Below, piece after piece: positions 10,302-21,200 of a DNA stretch of 60,000 bases (its first letter is position 1; each line of letters starts with the position of its first letter). Below the pieces are notes generated by a model. The model ran no database searches. It was not told the DNA's origin and saw nothing but the letters and a program-made list of their open reading frames with translations. The translations under genes were made by a program, and so were the position numbers. Where the stretch lies: assembly GCA_030704615.1 (NCBI GenBank), contig CM060731.1:91060756-91120755 (forward strand). The letters run 5' to 3'. This stretch comes from Takakia lepidozioides. Its lineage: Eukaryota; Streptophyta; Takakiopsida; Takakiales; Takakiaceae.

Positions 10302-12419
10302 TCATAGACAAAGGCCGATCAGTGCACCCTTCTTCAGTAAGCTGGGCCACCATTTCGCAGCCTTGGGTTTAGGTAGGTCTTGACAAATGCTGGAGATGGT
10401 GTCTCGAATGTGGAGGCAGATTTTGATGACACAAACCCCGCTCATATCACAGTCTTTTGCACTAGCATGGCATGCGATCATGACATGGAACAGGATGGAG
10501 GACAGTAGAACTGAGTTCCTGCCATCTCTCAATATAACACCATGATCAAGTAGCTGCCCCATCAGCTTCCTGTGATTGAGCTCATAAGTTGTAAGAAATT
10601 CTATCAAGGGCCTCCAATAACGTGAGTTCAAGAAAGCCACTGTACCGCATCCATTTTCAGCATATCCAGCTATCATTGTACTCCATGAGAACCCAGCTTG
10701 TTTAAGCGTGTCATCAAACACATGGCTTGCATCATTCAAGCTCCCGCATTTGGCATACATGGTAGAAAGGGCAGTCTTCAGATTGACATTTTGCATAATG
10801 CTAGCTTTGATGATAACAACATGAAACTCCATGCCTGATACTTCAGGGAACGTGTACATGCCTGGCAGCTTATGTGCAAGTTTGAGGCTGGAGACAACAT
10901 TTGGTACCACTCCAGCTTTGATGATGACAACATGCACATCTTTGCGCTTCTCCAGGGCTTCCAGGCTTGCACAAGCATGGCAAATGCACACACACGTGAT
11001 GTGGTTGGGCTTCACCCCTTCCCCCATCATTTGATCATAGGTCTCCACAACAATGCCAGCTTTGACATGGCCATTCAACCGGGCTTGCCGCTTCTGGTGC
11101 GGAGGCAGGGATAAATCAGCAAGAAGATCTTTGCTTAGAGGGCCATAAGCATAATGAGAATCAATGACAAGAGGTTGAGCCTCCAGGTGGAGCTGGTGAG
11201 CACTGGCATACATATCAGCAAGGGCAGTCTTCAGACTGATATCAGGTGAGATCCCAGCTTTGATTATGTCAGCATGGACACATTTGTCCTTTCCCAGGGC
11301 TGGAAGAGTGATACACATACTGAATCTAGCTCTGAAGATGTCGCCATGGACCACTTTGCCCTTTCCCAAATCTGCCAGGGCAGTGTGTAGAGTGGCATTT
11401 GGAACAGCTACAGCACCACCTGCAGGCATCACATTCCACGGCACCAAATCACGTTCAGCCATAGTGTCAAACACTCCCTTAGCATCCTCAATGCACCCAC
11501 ATTTTGTATACATGTCCACCAGGGTATTGTTCAGAGTGACAGTTGGCACAATTTCAGCTCTGAAGATGTTGCCATGGGCCTCTTTACCCTTTCCCAGATC
11601 GGCCAGGGCAATGTGTAGAGTGACATTTGGTACAACGACAGCAACATTTGTAGAGGGGGAGAAGCGAGGGGGTGGAAGTACAGACTGTCTTTTGAACAGG
11701 TCAGATTGATTAATTGCCACATCGCCAGTAGTGAGTGCAACATAATTTCCCAGCATCGTTTGAACAAGGTATTGTACATCAGAGTCCAACTGCCGTTGCT
11801 CCATGATGTTGAACTCCTTGGGTATCTGGTTTGTGTGGGGCTCCACTGGCAAGTCCTGGAGTGACCTTGAGGGTGGGCCCTCGAAGTCCTTTGAGGCTAG
11901 CTGACTGGAATGAGTGGGGGGAGCTGGAGTGATAATACCTTTGGCTGGGGCTTGTTTGACTGGTGCAAATTCCGCAAGTCTCTCAGTACCTGAAAACTCA
12001 TGAAAGCTTGGAGTGGTGACAACAGGAGTGTTACAACCTGGAGTATCACTATCTGCAGGGGGCCCACTAATATTTCTTCGTGCAGCAGCCTTCAATCGTG
12101 CACCTGGGCCGCCGTTCAGTGTAACAACATGGATTGCCCACAAGTAAATCTGCCCAGGCCCATCTTTCCAAGAGCCTTCCACTGCAAGGGTGTGCCCAAT
12201 AAAACTAGGCCTTCGAAGTGCAGGGTTGGGGCTCAGTACCACTATTGCTGCAGTGAAAATAATATTGATGACAGGTGGTAGCAACAACCCTTGCATCGGT
12301 GATTGTCGGGAAATTTTATAACCTGCCTCCAACGTACAGTTGCTGCAAATTGCAGCCTCCAGACCAGTGCCCCAGGGAGGTCCAGGATTGTGGATATCAG
12401 CATGGGATTGCTTACCCAT
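10302..12419 (-). CDS. PPR-like open frame, degenerate PLS-type repeats
   Basis: A 705-codon uninterrupted minus-strand frame. Residues about 295-325 (LNNTLVDMYTKCGCIEDAKG then VFDTMAERDLVPWNVM) and 545-590 (LKTALSTMYAKCGSLNDASH then SWSTMIAGYAENG) are recognisable pentatricopeptide repeats of the PLS type, which bind organellar RNA in plants. Between them are repeated scraps: HADIIKAG and HVVIIKAG, with LADLGKGK-VHG-IFRA three times. Residues 44-66 are hydrophobic. No clear organelle-targeting peptide or DYW domain can be read. The C-terminal part has MIACHASAKDCDMSG in place of the expected motifs. The first ATG overlaps a GTAAGC donor-like site, so the true start is uncertain. The array is too irregular for a normal functional PPR protein, and I infer a rearranged or decaying copy. 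Long frame retention argues against very old decay. Confidence 0.55.
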   Translation of the reverse strand: MGKQSHADIHNPGPPWGTGLEAAICSNCTLEAGYKISRQSPMQGLLLPPVINIIFTAAIVVLSPNPALRRPSFIGHTLAVEGSWKDGPGQIYLWAIHVVTLNGGPGARLKAAARRNISGPPADSDTPGCNTPVVTTPSFHEFSGTERLAEFAPVKQAPAKGIITPAPPTHSSQLASKDFEGPPSRSLQDLPVEPHTNQIPKEFNIMEQRQLDSDVQYLVQTMLGNYVALTTGDVAINQSDLFKRQSVLPPPRFSPSTNVAVVVPNVTLHIALADLGKGKEAHGNIFRAEIVPTVTLNNTLVDMYTKCGCIEDAKGVFDTMAERDLVPWNVMPAGGAVAVPNATLHTALADLGKGKVVHGDIFRARFSMCITLPALGKDKCVHADIIKAGISPDISLKTALADMYASAHQLHLEAQPLVIDSHYAYGPLSKDLLADLSLPPHQKRQARLNGHVKAGIVVETYDQMMGEGVKPNHITCVCICHACASLEALEKRKDVHVVIIKAGVVPNVVSSLKLAHKLPGMYTFPEVSGMEFHVVIIKASIMQNVNLKTALSTMYAKCGSLNDASHVFDDTLKQAGFSWSTMIAGYAENGCGTVAFLNSRYWRPLIEFLTTYELNHRKLMGQLLDHGVILRDGRNSVLLSSILFHVMIACHASAKDCDMSGVCVIKICLHIRDTISSICQDLPKPKAAKWWPSLLKKGALIGLCL

Positions 12420-12499
12420 TCCGAAGTATTGCGAAATCAGTATTAAAAGAAGAGGTTATCGAAGCTTTGCTGGTTGAGATCATAGCAATTCTGTATAAC

Positions 12500-13339
12500 T
12501 ACCCAAGTTCATGTCTCCAGGGACGCTCCCCTAGTGAAAAATACACAATCAAGTTTATAGAAGAAGGCCCAGCAGGTGAAGAAGTCCATTGAACGCGCCC
12601 TATGAAGAGAGTTGGTTGCTGGCCAGGGTTGGGAGGGTTCGGGCAAGAATTTGCTTGCAACGACAACCTCCCTTGTACTTCAGAGTCCACTGTTCCGAGT
12701 ACTTTTCTCGCAACCATTGCTTGTCAAGTGACCGGTGAGTGCAAACACACTAGGGTTCTGGCGGGCCGAGCTGGATTGATGCAGCTGTTGTGAGGGCGGG
12801 GGTAGATCAACAGTAAGAACATTGCACCAGATGCTATAATCCGAAGGACCACGGAGAGCTGCAAACCAACACATACTGGCCCGGTTTCTGAAAAGGACGA
12901 GTTCAATTTGAGCGAGTAGGAAGAGCCGCATACCATGTAATCTTGGGAGGAGGTTGAGGGTAGTGTGGGTTTGAAGATGTAACTGAGCAACCACCGCAAA
13001 GGTGGGGCCTGGGGCCGATGCTCGAGTATCAGCGCAGAGCCCCGCCCTCCCACCCTTCTCGACTGTCGCAACTGGTGGTGTAACGAATCTGTCAATGTAA
13101 GAGAGTGTGCACCATGGAGGGGAAACGACGGGCACCACCTGGCATTCCCGACACACAATGGCCTCCAACATGCACCAGTCCGACATGTTATTGTGCGAGA
13201 CACAGCTTCCCCGAACTGCGGAATCATTGGGATACTTTGGCTTGTCTCCAGCGCAAGAGCAGATCAGGGTCATGAGCAGCATGTACCAGATAGCTGGTTG
13301 CATATGACGAATGGTGAGGAAGCCCGACCCGGCGGCCAT
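12500..13339 (-). CDS. Possible gene exon(s), secreted or membrane protein, unrecognised
   Basis: A minus-strand ATG at 13337-13339 in a good plant start context (ATGGCC) opens a frame to 12680. It starts MAAGSGFLTIRHMQPAIWYM, then a hydrophobic stretch LLMTLICSCAG that would serve as a signal peptide. Cysteine-rich sequence follows (SCVSHNNMSDWCMLEAIVCR). Further down is a hydrophobic block that stays open in two frames (RASMCWFAALRGPSDYSIWC or LSVVLRIIASGAMFLLLIY). A third frame, 12499-12717, continues to a stop. Splice sites cannot be fixed with confidence. I do not recognise the protein. It could be a real 5' exon or chance open sequence in a GC-richer region. Confidence 0.3.
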
Positions 13340-13359
13340 CGAAAGGTAGCCGAACAACG

Positions 13360-14060
13360 TTAAAATGGAGCTAGGAACGCATTGCTGATCACGAACTGGA
13401 TTGATAAAAACGCCAAAATCACCTTGACGGCTTCTTCAGCGAAAGAAGCAGACCAAGGTCACGGGGAGTTTCCTTCCTTCCTACGAGGCAGTCTGTCACC
13501 AACGCTAAGTCGACTGTGTAAAGAGCGGGCAAACTCCAAGCCGTAGAAATCAATTAAATGATCATGCAGATAGAAAGAAGCATTGTAAAGAGCAGCAAGA
13601 TCGCTACATCTGCATAAGTTAAGAAGTGAACTAAGTCACACAACTGATGCCCAGAGACAAAAACGTCTAAAGTGGGGGTAGACAAAATGAAATGCGGCGG
13701 TAAAACAGTAAGAAGAAGCGCAATAAGAGCATGAACAGGTAGAGAGAGGGCCAAGTCAAGCAATAGTAAGCTAGTAGTGAGCAGCAGCTTAGAGAGCTCG
13801 AGTGGGAGCCATGGAGGCGGGCATGACTACAGCAGATAGTGAGTACTAAACAGGAGGAGCCGCCAGTTAGGGGTAGGTAAAAACACTAGGGATCGGGGGA
13901 GGATAGCAGGACCCTATAGAATAGCGATTAGCAAGAGATCTAGCAGAGAGTTGAGCGGGAGAGCGGAGCTCCGCCCTCCCGTCCCCTCACCCGCTCCGAT
14001 TCGCAACAAGGGTAGAGATATTCAATTGCTTGCTCTGCTCTCTACTGGTTTCTATGAAAA
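13360..14060. other. No gene recognised
   Basis: Sequence upstream of the possible minus-strand gene at 12.5-13.3 kb. There are short purine-rich stretches but no motif or coding similarity that I can name. Confidence 0.4.
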
Positions 14061-14065
14061 ATCTG

Positions 14066-14116
14066 AACTGGGCACGGGGTTTATGGCCACAAGGCAACGT
14101 CTCTGGACTACATTCT
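14066..14116 (+). repeat. LINE-B 3'-tail fragment (diverged)
   Basis: The segment starting AACTGGGCACGGGG, with TTATGGCCACAAGGC and ACTACATTCT, matches the LINE-B 3' tail seen intact at 26.83-26.94 kb (AACTGGGCGCGGGG, CAATGGCCACAAGGC, GAGTACATTCT). No LINE coding sequence accompanies it. Confidence 0.6.
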
Positions 14117-14129
14117 ATTATAGCACCAA

Positions 14130-15830
14130 CAGATATGATTTGACAAACCCTGGGTTCTGAGAGATTACTCACAAGTCAAGAGTCCCCCCCACATGTGTAT
14201 GCTTGAGAACTTCATTGTAATTTTGCTCATGGGCCTAGATGATGCCAGCAGTCAGCAGCAGCATAGGGTTGCATGTGACTCGGCGTGCATTCAGCCTGGA
14301 TTGCATTTGGCTGTGCAGAAAAAGATAACAGAATTTGAAATTAGGAAACGCACATCTTCATCCTTCCAGCCATAGACTTGTGAATGATGCAAGTATTTGG
14401 ATAGGCTTAGACTGCGTGGAAGTTGCACTTTAAAGCATAGATGGTAACTTTTGGTTTCCTCAACTAGGGTCTGATGTAAGTAACAAAGGTTGGTGGACAG
14501 AAGTTGCTGCGTTTGCCAACATGTACCATCAACCAGGCATCATAGTAGCCCATTATGAATTCCAGGACTTCAGACTTTGTGGCTTCTTGAGCAAATATCT
14601 GCTTTCAAAATTGTAATGACTACAAGTTGCCATCTGGAGCTATGTAAAAAGCAGACATGTGGAAGGTTAGTAGGGAACAAAAGATAGCTGTCATCTCATC
14701 AAGAATGGCAGCTGAAGTGAAGAGGGCTTCATCTCTGTCACTGCTTGACAAAGTCCTGTGCTGAAACTGCCATATTCAACCAAACTGCCCCATGATGAAC
14801 CATTTGCTCTAGAACATCTATACTTTACAGGTAAGCAGTGAACGAGCAATCCTTAAAACATAGCACCTCAACCAGAGGCTGCCAGTCCCTTAATCAATCA
14901 ACACTGCCGTAACTTCGCTGGTCACATGGATGCACATGTGCTCAGACTTCTGCAATCATGACTAAGGCAGGGAATAACACGTCACTTTGTTGGGTAGTTG
15001 CCACCAGGCATAACTAGAACTCTATAGCATACCTCCCTCACTCCAAAGTACAGCACATTCCACTTCACAGAAAACAGAAAATACATACACTCACTACATA
15101 TTTTTTCTCTACTACAGGATTGAGAGGAAGCCCTAAGACAAATCCACCATGGCGGTATCAACCACTGTCTACTGAATCCATAGCATGCTGCAAATGAACA
15201 TAATCCAACATCATGGAGTAACAATCAGGTAACAAGGCTCAAGAAGAACATGGCAATAATAATTTTGAGATCAAGACTGTGCTAATTTCTTTTCTTTGCA
15301 GAGAAAAGGAGAGGTGATGCTCCAAAAGCAAGCACTTCTGTGTGAAGCAACCTTCAACACTTTGCAACTGCAGCGAAAAGAGTAGCCAATGGATTGAACA
15401 AATAAGTTCAGCTAAAACATGATTCTGGTCAAAACAACTTGCAGAGCCAAGGCAATGGGTCTCACTTCTGACTCCATTCATGTGACTGGATTCCAATGCA
15501 TATTTCAATCACTACTTAACTCGAGAACCTTCCTGACTTGATCTACTAACCTCAAAAATGGCAGATCACACTACGAATCAACTGCAACTTATGATTGCAT
15601 CTCTGAGCTTTGGATACAGTGCAACAAAAAGGTGATAACAGTTCACCTTTGACTGCTATTTCTCAACATCTTAGAGCTCCTACAGACTTCCAAGTTCAGG
15701 AGCTCTGCCAGCTGAGCATCGCTCCAATGAGCTACAATGATAGAAACAAATCCAGGGAATTGTAGTAATTACTAAAATTACTGTTGCGACCCTGCCAATC
15801 AAAATCACTGCAAACCAGTAAAGATCCACC
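14130..15830. other. No gene recognised
   Basis: Only short open frames on both strands. There is no recognisable protein, RNA gene or repeat family in this AT-leaning stretch. Confidence 0.4.
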
Positions 15831-15834
15831 CAGC

Positions 15835-16790
15835 GAGCTAACATACAGAATTCACATGCAAAATCAGGGACATTCTGATGAGAGGGAAAATCAGGCTGAA
15901 ATAGGTTGAATACTTAAGGGAAAGGTTGAAGAGACAAATATGATGGGAGAGCCGTAAGAGAATATCTGAATGATGAAAGAGCTGGAACGGAATACCTGCT
16001 AGCAACTGATGTCTTCCGTGTGGGCGCTGGACATATCCAAGAGCGTGTGAACTGCTGGGTGGCACTGGATTCGCCTTTGGGCGTAGTGAAGCATCGCTTG
16101 CAATACCTTAATAAGGAACCATTACTATGCCTGCCATCTACCTTTTTCCGCAGCCTTGAGCTGCATCAAAGTGACTATTTGGATCTGTTGTGGCGGAAAA
16201 CTGCAAACTTAGCTGGCAAGGCTTAATGAAATTGGGAACTATTGGACGAAAGCTTTGTGATCTGTTTTTGGATACTTTCCTGTTGCCACATTGGCAGTAA
16301 CATGTAAAAACATTCCGAACAATCATAGATCCATCCAATGAGTTAACTTGCAGAATTGAACATGAGAATTAGGGACGACTCTAATAAGAGGGAAAAACAG
16401 GCTGAAATGTGTTGAAGAAGGTGCCTTTATGAGCAGTGCCCATGCACCATCCACCCCTGCTGGTCTCTTGTAGCTATTGATCCACAGGGAATCATAAGTA
16501 ATCTTGTGTTGAATCCGCCAACAAGATAAAGAAGCAAGAGGCAGAAAGGTTACCAGTCTTGGAGTATGTCGAGGCCCCCAGCCACAGTATAGGTGTGTTG
16601 CTGCTGCTGCCGCTCCCACTTCACCATCCACCCATGCAGGTCTCTTGTAGGTATTGATCCACAGGGAATCATAAGCAATCTTTTGTTGAATCCGCCATCG
16701 AGATAAAGAAGCAAGAGGCAGAAAGGTTACCTGCCAGTCTTGGAGTATGTCGAGGCCCCCATCCACCACCAGAGTACATAGCGCCGGCAC
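15835..16790. repeat. Dispersed repeat family X, several modules including a tandem pair
   Basis: 15835-15915 and 16340-16430 both carry GCTAAC/GTTAACTTGCAGAATT, GAGAGGGAAAA-CAGGCTGAAAT and TGTTGAA. 16450-16580 and 16625-16760 are tandem copies containing CTCTTGTAG-TATTGATCCACAG, GATAAAGAAGCAAGAGGCAG and TTGGAGTATGTCGAGGCCCC. The same modules recur at 37.6-38.5 kb in the reverse orientation and at 40.4-40.8 kb in this orientation. No coding capacity is evident. Confidence 0.7.
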
Positions 16791-17354
16791 CCATGTTCAA
16801 TTCAACTTTCCGATATGGATAGATCGTTACAGCGGCAGAAGTTCTCCAAGGACACACGATCTGCACTCGCGAGACCGAGAATGCACACAGGCGGACACAA
16901 GAAGGAGACAACGATAGGATCCGAGATTAGCAGGCCACAGTTTTGACACACCAAACAGCATGAAACAGGCCTGCCAGATTAAGCCCGGGCACATCCCAGG
17001 GCATGATGTTATGATCTCATCAGCAGCCTCCCCTTGGAACCGTTTGTCTTCCTCGCGAGCTTGAAGCAGGATCACATAGCTACCAAAACAGAGAGAAAAA
17101 GAGAGGGAGTGTAGAGGAATTCGAAGCAAGCAAAAGATTAACATTCTGTACCTCTACAGCGGCCACGCCCCGCATACGGAACCCGGCGTCCTAGTGAAAA
17201 AGTCGCGCTGCCTTGAATGCAGCCGTGCCCTGGATAACAAAGTGATAAGAAAGTTATTGCGTGCTGATGATGTCCACTGCGACTACTAAGTGGGAGCATT
17301 CCACGATTGTACAGGCTGCCATGCGCTCTCGCTGCCCTCGTTCCTTCTTTTCCT

Positions 17355-17655
17355 TCTCTGTTCGAATTGCGGAACATGGTTTCTGCACCTCTGTTCACCA
17401 ACTTTGAAAATCTCGAGGCTGAGGATACAGCCCTGGCCCTGTTGGGCTGCTCACACACAGCAGATTGATGCTTGTATGAAGGGATTTCTAGAGGATGTCT
17501 GAAAAGCCTGAACTAATTGTTTATATCAAGGTAAGTCACACTACTGGAGTGAGCCCCTCACAAAGGTCTTGCCTATTCCCTATCTTTCCGTCCAAGCTGG
17601 GTGCCGGACAAGGCTACGACAAACACAAATAAAGTCTTATGAGTACATTTTCTGT
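17355..17655 (+). mobile_element. LINE-B fragment: last codons and 3' tail
   Basis: The plus strand reads FTNFENLEAED then HTQQIDACMKGFLEDV, matching the C-terminal end of LINE-B ORF2 (FTNFESLKADP...HTQQING...GYLEN). A diverged tail follows from about 17551 to 17652 (GAGCCCCTCACAAAGGTC through CTTATGAGTACATT). It is a very short 5'-truncated insertion. Confidence 0.75.
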
Positions 17656-17959
17656 CCGAATTGCAGTCCTTGTCTGTGTGCAGGAGGGTGTGGGAAACCA
17701 AGTCCATTGAGAATGAGGCAATTCATGAAGTAAATAATCCTCCTTGTTCAAGACTCTGACCCCCATGGACTTGCCTCCCTTTTTGTGGATCCGCAGATTT
17801 GCCCAGAAGTAGTGCCCTTGGTTGTCCCATGTGCAAATTTCCATTGTTTGGTGGGGCCTTATTCTTGAAGACGTGTTTGGCAGGGAGACCAAGGTGACCG
17901 AATTGCAATCACCAAATAACAAAATTATTTTCTCCAAAATCAGACACCAAGTCCAGGTT

Positions 17960-18212
17960 CAGCAGCATGTCTTTGGTGCATCGAGATGATTTGGAGTGGT
18001 GCGCAGATGGCAGGTGGTTTGACCGTTTTTCAAATACTACTTACTCAGAAGACTTCCAGATTTCTCGACAGCCAGACATTGCTCCAGTAACTGAACAGCC
18101 CATCTTGGGGCATCAGGTCAAGGTTAAGGACAAGTGGAGCAGACATAAACCAGCCGCAGCACTGCGCTTATCACAATCATTGAAGAAAGTGCAGGTTAGC
18201 AGTGCAGTTTAG
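17960..18212 (+). CDS. Possible coding exon, unrecognised
   Basis: A plus-strand frame with ATG at 17967 reads MSLVHRDDLEWCADGRWFDR and later QPILGHQVKVKDKWSRHKPA, ending SLKKVQ-VSSAV-stop. The composition is protein-like, and the frame stays open upstream of the ATG to about 17930. The sequence AAAGTGCAG|GTTAGC near its end could be a splice donor, so this may be an internal or final exon of a plus-strand gene. No other exon of such a gene could be identified. I do not recognise the protein. Confidence 0.3.
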
Positions 18213-21200
18213 AGTAACCTTTGTGGTGCAAATGCTCAGAAGGGGTGGTTGTTGGTTTGCCTGCTTGATTTCAGACTGTGCAGTAGGTGTGATGAAACTA
18301 AGCCTCTCATGCTTTATGTGGATCTGGTTGGGGGCTAAGTTGAAATGTTTCTCTCCATGTTTTTCGAATGCAGTGTCATTTGTGAGCCACAGTCTTGAGT
18401 TGTCAATGACCAGTTGTGAAATATTGGTGACCGTGTTTACACTTCCATTGTGCGGTAGTCTCTGTATGTGACTTTGAAATAAACTTATGTGGGACATCAT
18501 TTCATGAAGAGAAAGAAAATATACTCGTGCTTATTCCAGGCTTGTGGCTCCCAGACCCTGCTTCAACAGAGCAAAGGGAAAGGGAGAAAATGAGGGTGAG
18601 GAAAGGATAGTTGGAACAGGTTACCTACATTGTCAGACCCCCCTTAAAAGTGATGGGATCCACCTTGATGATGGGAGAGAGAGCGAGGGAGAAGGGGAGG
18701 GTGTTCTATGTCGAGGTCACTCCAGGTATGAAAACTCGAGAGACCTCAAGTGTGAGACCTGGTGGATAACTATTGTGGATGTCTAGTTAAACATAGTTTT
18801 GCATTGGTTGATTTACATCATGGAGCAAGGTGTTATTTAAGTAGGAACGATGACCTATGCAGGTGGCTACTGGCATTGAGAAGCTCAAGCTCTCAGCCTC
18901 TAAAGGCAATGTTTCAAGCTGCAAGACCTGAATATCTGTCAGGGGGAGTGTCATCCCATGCAGTCCCTGCAGCCTCAACATCAGGGAGAAAAGAGGCAGA
19001 GTTCTGGAGGGAGAGGAGGACAGGGCGCAGCCAATCTATTAACCAACCAACAGGCATGCTTTATCTCATTGAAGTGAGCAACTGTTCAGACTCACTTTCT
19101 GATTTTTGAAAGGTTGCTGGACCTGGGTCAGAGCTTGACAGTGAAACCAGTCTCCAGCAAGATGAGCAGCACCTTTTCATCTTCTTGATGGCCACTTAAG
19201 GTCACCACCCCAAAAGAGTGCCAGCATATGTCATTCTTGTGTCTAAAGGGCTTCAGCAGCCTGCGGCTTAGTGGACCATTGACAGAAGTTCTATGACAGT
19301 ACCAGACTGACGGATGCAAACAGGTTTAGAAATAGTAGCTTTCATATTGGTGACCTTGGCATGCATGGGCAGTAGGTTTGTTTCTGGACATTATAAGAGG
19401 GTCAATTTGGGATACTCTTTCGACCTGCTGTGCAGCCTGATAGTGAGAGCTATGCCTTTAGTGAGCTGGAGCAAGGGAAGACGCTGGAAGAAAATATCAC
19501 CATCGATGAAAACCACTCAGGTGTGGCTTCTGTCGGTGTTGTATTTACTGTCCTCGGGCTAAAGGTTCAACTCTTAAGTCTTCTTATGTGATGGTTCATG
19601 TGTGTGTGTGTTTGTGTGGGATGAAGAGAGGCATTGATTCTGGTGGAGTACAGGATCTGAGCTGATGTTGAAGGTTTCATGTGGGCAGTGTCAAAATGTT
19701 TCGAGCGAGGTAACTTGCGCGATAAGTCAATATGGATGTCGACATCACACAAACTGTATGTCAATCCCCAATGATCTTAAAGGAGGTCAGAGTTGGTCTT
19801 AAAATACATCCGAATTTGTTCCAAAATATAAGAACAATGCATATACATATCCGGTGAAAGTTGTACAAACATGGTAGGGTTTGCATCTTATGCATTTGGA
19901 TCTTTCTATCTGATCGCTCCAACTGATTATATTGTTGCATCACTGCTGAATTCTTAGCAAGCTATGTAGTTATTGTTACATCAACTGACAACAACAACAT
20001 CCCAGTGCCATATTTGCAAATGATTACCTCAGTAGGGGTATCTCTTGCCAACTCTTGCTGAGTCAAGATGATTGTATTTAAGGGCATATTAGGTTTTCTG
20101 TTGCAGCTGACCAGGCAATTGTACATACCTGTGAAGGTTATGGAGTACTTTGTTTGAAATATGGTACTGTTATCCCTCTTGTGAATCATAAAATTCAAGT
20201 TGAATGGCAAAGTGTTTCATTCCTCCTTGTCCGATTGCAGGTGCAGACTTCAGTTTCAATTCATCTCACAGCTTTGTTCCTGACTCAAGAATATCAACAT
20301 GGTCTGTTTCTCAGTGGTCTGCAGTTGTGGCAATATGGGCTCTGGTCGTTACGATAACTGTAAATAGCAAACAGCACCTGAGCAAATTAACCTCCCAACC
20401 TAGAGACCTCTCTTGCTGCTTGCCAGTGAGTACCTGGACTCTAGATCCTGAGTATGCCGTGCTCTCTCACAGGACTCGGATTCACTGTCTCTGTCAACAC
20501 CTCTTTCTAGACTCAGCACCGCATCTCTTAAATACTCCCCAATGTCCCACCCGAATGTCCAGGCTAGCTAGTCCTGGCATTCTTTTCTTAATCTTCAAGC
20601 CTACACTTTGCTTTTTACCTTTTTGCTGGCCACCCACTATACTTGTACTATTTCTAGCCTTGCTAAGGTCCATAACTGACTTCTGCTAAACTAGGCTGTG
20701 ACATGGTTGAGTAGTTTTTTACCAGAATATATATTCTGCATGCTATTTAACCCTGATACTGCAACATCTCACTTTCTTGAGACGTTCTTACTTGTTTGGT
20801 AGCTTCCATGCGGATTCATCGGGGGACACAACACTAGAAGTGGAGTTGCAGCAGGAGAAACAGACAAGTAAGGTTAGTGTGAGCTTTCATGTGCACTCGG
20901 ATTGTGCTTTCTTTGTTTGAGGAAAAGGACCGCACCTTGTTCTGTGCAGTGACCCATTATGTGCCACCGGCTAGATTTCACTGCTTCTTACATTTACGTC
21001 CTGTGCTGACCATGTGCGTCAACCTCCTTTTCTCAAATGACAATGGAGTAGAGGGAGAGTAGACTGAGTGTACGGTTTGCTACTCCACAGATGCTGCTGT
21101 CTTGCAACCCGCAATCTACCCTCTCCCGATTGAGTGATAACTTTAGCATGGGCATTCCACTTGCAAACAGAGCATCCCATAAGCTCACCCCATCTTTCCA

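Noticed and set aside
18544-19109. Overlapping plus-strand frames with acidic and glycine-rich sequence
   Set aside because: No motif, no splice structure and no repeat homology. Chance open frames are the simplest explanation.
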